This document shows positions 59,011-64,000 of a stretch of 64,000 bases of DNA, in pieces. The notes beneath the pieces were generated by a model. That model was not told the DNA's origin and ran no database searches. It saw nothing but the letters and a program-made list of their open reading frames with translations. The stretch comes from Cycas panzhihuaensis (taxonomy: Eukaryota; Cycadophyta). The stretch spans positions 78,003,741 to 78,067,740 of the forward strand of contig CM041465.1 of the NCBI GenBank assembly GCA_023213395.1. The letters run 5' to 3'. Each line of letters begins with the position of its first letter. Position 1 is the stretch's first letter. Position numbers and translations under genes: made by a program.

Positions 59011-59764
59011 ATGGCACAATTTTCTTTATTCAATGGGCATAATTTTTCACAATGGTATAGAACTATGCAAGATTATTTTATTGAACATAACCTTATAAAA
59101 TATTTATAATATGAATGTAATCTAAATATTAAAGAAAATTTTAGAAATGACAATGAAGCATTAGGTCTATTATTTTACACTACGAATGATGATAATTTTT
59201 CAAAGGTTTATGAATTAACAACCTCTAAATCTATTTGGAATATTTTAATTTCCACTTATGGGGCAGATACCCTCCTTGTATTTGATGATATTTTTGTTGA
59301 GCATGTGAGAAAGGCGATAGAACAAGTGGATCATGATGACAAAACCAATGAAGATTCAGATCAAATGTAGGACCAACCTGCTACACAAGGATTTGATCCT
59401 CCATTTGAGGGGGAGAATGAAAATGAATCCTATGACATGATGGAGAATGAATCTGATATGACAAAAACAGAATCTTTTGATATGATAGTTATTGACAGCA
59501 TACAGATTACAAAAGATAAAGTTTAAATTTAATTTTTTCTCAATGTTTTAGTTGACAAAGTCAAAGTTGCATCTATACATATATACTTGAATCAAGCATC
59601 ATTTACTTACAAGTTTTTTGAATTACTTTATGATACAAAGACATATGTTACAAGAAGGTTGAAGCATGTTGATAAAGATCAGATTTTTAAAGTTTTTTTC
59701 AAGTACAAGTACCATAAGTTTAAGGAAAAGATACAAGTATTCGTGATGACATTAAAGGGGAGAA
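59011..59764 (+). pseudogene. Gag-like protein of element D
   Basis: ATG at 59011. A single frame of about 251 codons runs to the PPT with only a few stops. N-terminal copia gag domain: FNGHNFSQWYRTMQDYFIEH, NIKENFRNDNEALGLLF and YELTTSKSIWNILISTYG. An acidic linker (ENENESYDMMENESDMTK) follows. The basic C-terminal region has NQASFTYKFFELLYDTKTY, RRLKHVDKD and FKYKYHKFKEKIQVFVMTLK. The C-terminal part has no zinc knuckle and no recognised family, yet it is retained in all three copies. The frame continues through the PPT (aaaggggagaa, 59754-59764) into the LTR and stops at 59838. Confidence 0.78.
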
Positions 59765-60193
59765 TATTGAAGTTCATCATCATCACTCCACTCCCACCTT
59801 TCCAACCAGGATTGTACACCTTATCAACTTCAATTTAGACATGTGATGCTCAACATGTCGAGGTAAGTTGAGGTAAGTTTAACTTTGATTTAAGTTAGTT
59901 TCATTTGAGTTATGTTAACTTTATTTTTTTATTATTTTGAATTCAGGGGTTGAGGAGTTTCCCTCCTCCCCCAAATTATAAATATTGAGGGGTGTGCAAC
60001 CCTGGTGTTTTTAGACACTGCCCTCATTTGAAAATTTTGTAATGCTCACTTCTCACAATATGGCTTGAATACAATGCTTTCATGGTTTATGTAACATTGC
60101 AACATTGATGTATTGAAGATTTGTATTGATGTATTAATATATTAAAGTTTATTCTATGTTCTGCCCTATTCTTTTGTAATATTTTCTCATACA
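59765..60193 (+). repeat. 3' LTR of element D (429 bp)
   Basis: TATTGAAGTTCATC...TTTTCTCATACA, directly after the PPT and followed by the GATAG duplication. Confidence 0.9.
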
Positions 60194-60576
60194 GATAGGA
60201 CAAAGGTCTTCCCAGATTCGTAAGGGCCAACTATACTCTTTAGTAACTATAAGAGGACCTAAAGGTCAACTAGTGGAGAGTCCTCATTCTTATGGGAGAT
60301 GAACAGAGATAAGCCCATTAACTAGAGGGATGTGTCAATTAAGGAGAAGCGAGATGAGGATTCGACCCCTTAGAACAAGAAATAATAAAGATAGGTCTTC
60401 AACTTGTATCAGATAGATCTTTTGGAAGGTTGCTCGATCTTGGGGCAGTGCAGATCACAAAATGTAGGCAGAAGGTGTAGGTATAGAGAATATAAAGCGA
60501 GATCATTCTACTCTCAAAACATTAATGGAGAAATCTGCTACATGTTTTTCTAGTAATTATAGGATCTAATTTAAAT

Positions 60577-61743
60577 ATGGATTTATATGAGTTAGGAAAT
60601 ATAGATCCTAATGATCTAAATAAAAGAACACTTCTGTTGGAGACCCAGAAATAGAAATCTAGTGATTATAACGGACTCGAGAACCCCGATGTCGAAATCA
60701 TACACAGAGCTCTTAGGAATGGAGAACCAGAGTCTTTAGAGTCCTTCAAGATAAATCCTATCTATGAAGAAGATGAGATTACAATATTGGTTCCTAAAAA
60801 GCTATCTGACTGCATGGTTAAACACTGGGAGAATAGCCTGGTCAGTCGATTTTTGGGCCCTAGGCTAGGAGTAGACCCTATCAGAAAATGGGTAAACCAA
60901 AGATGGAAGCTAAAAGGTGTAGTTGAGGTTGTTGTACTATCAAAAGAGTGTGTGCTATTTAAATTTTTAAACAAAGAAGACATGATAAGTATCCTTTTGA
61001 AATCTCCCTGGATGATGGGGAGAAAGGTAGTCTTACTAGAAAAGTGACATCTAAACTTTTATCTAGCAAAGAGCTGCGTGAAATAAACCCCTATATGGGT
61101 CCAACTACCAGGCTTGCCACTTTAAGCTTGGGATTTAGATGTCATCAAGGGAATTATAAAAGTGATTAGTCCTCTTCTAGTTGTTGATTCAGCTACAAAG
61201 AATAGAAGTAGAATGGTGAATGTTAAGTTATGTACCTCAGCCAGGTTGGATAGACCTCTGGTTAACAAGGTAAAAATTAAAGGTGAGGGTTAGCATAAGG
61301 ACTAGAAATCAATCTTTGAATTGGAAAATGTCAGCTACTTGGTTTGCAAGTGTCAAGGTCACCTTCCTTAGAGTTGCCTCAGGGAACCTAATATAGAGGC
61401 CTAAGAAGAAGAGAAGGAGAAAGGAATGGAGTCTTGATCTCAAGAACCTATTGAGGGAGAAAGAGAAGATATGATTCACACTGATGCTAGCAAAGAGGTT
61501 GAGGACCCGGCACTGACAAGAACTGGAAAGGAAGAGGAAATTCTAGCAGACCTTGGGAAGAATCTTAATTTGGAGAAGGAGAATACCCTCTTCGAAGAAG
61601 GGGAGATTGAAGGAAGGGAGAAAGGTCCTAGCATTGAAAATACCCAGTCCCTAGAAAGGGAGCTATTACATGTGGAAAAGGTAACCCCACCAAAAGTGGG
61701 GGAAGGGATACAAGAAGAGACAGCCTTCCATCAAGAGAATTAA
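60577..61743 (+). pseudogene. LINE ORF1: DUF4283-type protein with zinc knuckle
   Basis: 389 codons from ATG 60577 to a TAA at 61741-61743, with scattered internal stops. The N-terminal half matches the DUF4283 pattern of plant L1 ORF1: ITILVPKKLSDCMVKHWENS, WKLKGVVEVVVLSKECVLFK and WMMGRKVVLLEK, then PIWVQLPGLPL (about 61090-61125). A decayed CCHC knuckle, YLVCKCQGHLP-SC, lies near 61328-61380. The C-terminal third is acidic and E/K-rich (61390-61740). Plant ORF1 binds the LINE RNA. Internal stops appear mostly at likely CAG, CAA or TGG codons. Confidence 0.85.
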
Positions 61744-61944
61744 AAGGCATAGAGGATTTAGAAAGTCAGAAAAGGTATGTAAGAAGATCTCAAAGATCTA
61801 GACCAGATAAAAGCTCTAGATTTGGGAAGCAGTAGCTCAGATAGATTAAGGGAGTCAAAGAACCCTCAAGAACATTGGTGTGCAGGGTCCTAAATTAAGA
61901 AGAAAAAAATGATGAACCAATTAGTAGAAGAAGGATGAAGCATT

Positions 61945-64000
61945 ATGAACCTAACATCTTAGAATATCAAGGGTATGAATGGCCTCTCAAAACATAGAAT
62001 GGCTAGAGAACTATGATCTAAATATGAACTGGACATCTTCCTCCTATAGGAAACTAGACTTGAGGGGGGGAATAAGGAGGCGATTCTCAATAAGGTATGG
62101 CAGAGATTAGGTATGGTCACAAGAGATGGGAGTAAAGGCTCTAGTGGCCTAGTCACCTTATAGAACCCCAGAAGATGGGAAGAAGAATTATGTATCTCTA
62201 AGGAGCATTTTCTCTCTAATTAGTTAAAGTGTAAAAAAAATAACATAAAATGGTTGGTTATGAATGTCTATGCCCTCCTAATGTAAGACAAGAGAAAACA
62301 CCTACGGGATAGACTATTAGAGACCCACAAGAATTGGAGAGGTCCATGGTTGATAGTTGGAAATATGAATGCAACCCTCTCACCTAGGGAAAAGAAAGGG
62401 GGGCAGGGGGGATGGACCAAGAACATGGAAGAGCTGGGGGAGTTCATGCAAAAGCGTGATGTAATTGACATTCCTCTTCGTGGCTTGAAGTATACCTAGT
62501 CTAATAGAAGACTCAAGGAGCATCACATTCAGGTCAGGTTGGATAGAATCTTGACAAATTTTGCTTGGGCAAGTTTTTGCAATAATATTATTTTGGAAAT
62601 GGTGCCTAAATCAGTTTCAGATCACTCTTTGTTGATCTTAAGCTTAGCCGATAAAAAGAAGTTCATGGGAACCCCTTTTAGATTTGAGATGATGTGGACA
62701 AAGGACCCAGGCCTTTAGGATTTGATCATAGATTGGTGGAATTATTAGGTTGAAGGTTATGCAATGCTTAGATTTTCGAAAAACCTGAAAAGGGCAAAGA
62801 CTCAGGTGAGAGAATGGAATAACAATGTTTTCCATAACATATTTGAAATAAAAAACTAAATCTTAGAAGATCTCAAGAGGCTGGAGGAAAAAATTCAGGA
62901 AGAAGGCAAATATATCTCCTTAAATCAAGAAGAGAGAGGGCTTCAAGAGAAATTGGAGGATGTCCTGTCAAAGGAGGAAATCCATTGGAGACAAAAATCT
63001 AGAGCTTTGTGGTTAGCAAAAGGTGATAGAAATACAAAATTTTTTTCATATGACCACCCTAAAGCATAGATCTTATAATTTCATTAAAATGATGACCAAT
63101 AAAGAAGGTGAGGAAATAATTAATTAGAAAGGGATAAAGGAGGTGGCAGTGGACTATTTCAAGGAGTTATTTGATAAACCTAGTTGCAAAGACATAGAGG
63201 CCAGGAAAAAGATGATAGATATAATCCCCAAGATTGTGGGGGAGGATTGGAATAGAGTTCCTGAAGCACCTTTCTAGCTGAGGAGGTTAGGAATGCAGTG
63301 TTTGGCATGAAGAAGGAGAAAGCCCCTAGCCTAGGCAGTTTTCCCCTAGGCTTCTTCCAAGAATATTGGGACATTGTTAAGGCAGATCTCCTTGAGGCAG
63401 CCTTCGAGTTCTATAAGAATAGTAGAATGCATGGGGAGTGGCAAGCCACCTTCCTAGCCTTGATTCCAAAGAAAGAAGATGCCAAAAATATGGAAGACTT
63501 CAAGCCTATAAGCCTGTGTGATGTGAAATATAAGATCTTGGTGAAAATCCTTGCTAATAGACTTAAAAGGATTCTCCCTCTGATAATATCTCCTAACCAA
63601 GATGGATTTGTTAAAGGAAGGCAAATTTTAGATGGAATAATCGTGGCCCACAAGATAGTTCATTCTACGTCCTAGAAGAAAGAACCTAATATGATTGTAA
63701 AAATTGACCTTTCCAAGGCTTATGATAGGGTCTCTTGGAACTGCTTAATGGAATGCATCAGAGCTTTTGGGGTTAGTAAATGTATGGGAAACTAAATAAA
63801 ACGTTATATTGTCAACCTAAAATTCTCTGTGTTGTTCAATGGAACGTCGACAACCTTCTTCCCTGGGTTTAGGGACTTATGCCAAGGAGACCCCTTAGTG
63901 CCTTATCTTTTTATTATTTTGGCCAAAATATTGAGAAGGGCCCTAGAGGAAGCCAAAGGAATGGGCAAGTTAAAAGGACTAACACCTACATCGGGCATGG
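61945..64000 (+). pseudogene. LINE ORF2: AP endonuclease and reverse transcriptase, partial
   Basis: Begins at ATG 61945 with MNLTS-NIKGMNG (the NIRGLN endonuclease start). Endonuclease motifs continue: ETRLEGGNKEA (about 62050), IVGNMNATLSPREKKGG (about 62350-62400, where GDFN reads GNMN), LDRILTNF (about 62540) and SDHSLLILSL (about 62620-62650). The linker KGDRNTKFF (about 63020) precedes RT. The RT shows PLGFFQEYW, ALIPKKEDAKNMEDFKPISL, KILVKILANRLKRILPLIIS, GFVKGRQILDGIIVAHKIVH, then IVKIDLSKAYDRVSWNCL (about 63691-63745) and QGDPLVPYLFIILA (about 63880-63922). The FADD box lies beyond the window. It shares its frame from 61945 to the end apart from small compensating indels near 63050-63280. 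It nicks target DNA and copies RNA onto it. Confidence 0.9.

Larger units (their letters stand above)
54323..60193 (+). mobile_element. Gag-only LTR element D (+) with a retrocopy in its 5' LTR
   Basis: Perfect GATAG duplications (54318-54322 and 60194-60198) prove the true ends, even though the 5' LTR is interrupted after 27 bp by a 1.07-kb poly(A)-tailed insert. Without the insert, D is about 4.8 kb: 5' LTR, PBS, leader of about 3.2 kb, gag-like frame, PPT, 3' LTR. Same family as B and C and the shortest of the three, chiefly because its variable leader segment is short. No pol was seen. Confidence 0.9.
60199..64000 (+). mobile_element. L1-type LINE (+), 3' end beyond window
   Basis: A non-LTR retrotransposon with ORF1 and ORF2 in tandem. 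Its 5' limit is uncertain and may lie left of D (54131-54322). It continues past the window, so the 3' tail and target duplication cannot be seen. Frames are comparatively well kept: ORF1 has a handful of stops and ORF2 some compensating small frameshifts. Confidence 0.9.

Overview
This window is intergenic DNA from a large, repeat-rich plant nuclear genome. Nearly all of it can be explained by nested, decayed retrotransposons. I find no intact host gene, rRNA, tRNA or CRISPR array. The plant assignment rests on three things: the Ty1/copia primer-binding site TGGTATCAGAGC (complementary to initiator-Met tRNA), Ty3/gypsy gag-protease of a plant type, and an L1-type LINE with a plant-style ORF1. 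The species cannot be told. Almost every reading frame is broken by stops, many of which look like CAA, CAG or TGG codons turned into TAA, TAG or TGA, as expected of old methylated repeats.

Layout. (1) 1-7299: the 3' part of a GC-rich Ty3/gypsy-type element on the + strand. It has gag-protease but no visible reverse transcriptase, then six tandem 83-bp hairpin repeats, then a 2549-bp 3' LTR. It sits inside the 5' LTR of the next element. (2) 7300-21549: Ty1/copia element A (+), split by element B (9732-16097, -), a gag-only element with TTTTT target duplications. (3) 21605-46222: Ty1/copia element E2 (-) with AAGAG target duplications. It is split by three later insertions: a solo LTR of the first element's family (23653-26153, target duplication AGGTG), a sister copy E1 in the opposite orientation (26855-34509, +), and gag-only element C (37693-44625, -). 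(4) 46228-54130: an unassigned stretch, a copia fragment F1 (+), and copia element F2 (-), which is inserted in F1 and has lost its 5' LTR. (5) 54323-60193: gag-only element D (+), with GATAG target duplications, inserted in the 5' region of an L1-type LINE that runs from about 60199 past the window end. The 5' LTR of D is itself interrupted by a poly(A)-tailed retrocopy of a host mRNA, probably a PRP39-like splicing factor.

The best candidate for something not fully described is the B/C/D family. Its members are Ty1/copia-type elements that encode only a gag-like protein with an unrecognised basic C-terminal region running into the polypurine tract. They have very long leaders that carry AGATCT-rich repeats and a segment that differs completely between copies and looks host-derived in two of them. 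In copy C the LTR has grown outward through its own primer-binding site. The hairpin array of the gypsy-type element is the second most interesting structure.

All functional statements come from reading motifs by eye. No database search was possible. LTR ends with matching target duplications are firm; coding limits inside decayed elements are approximate.
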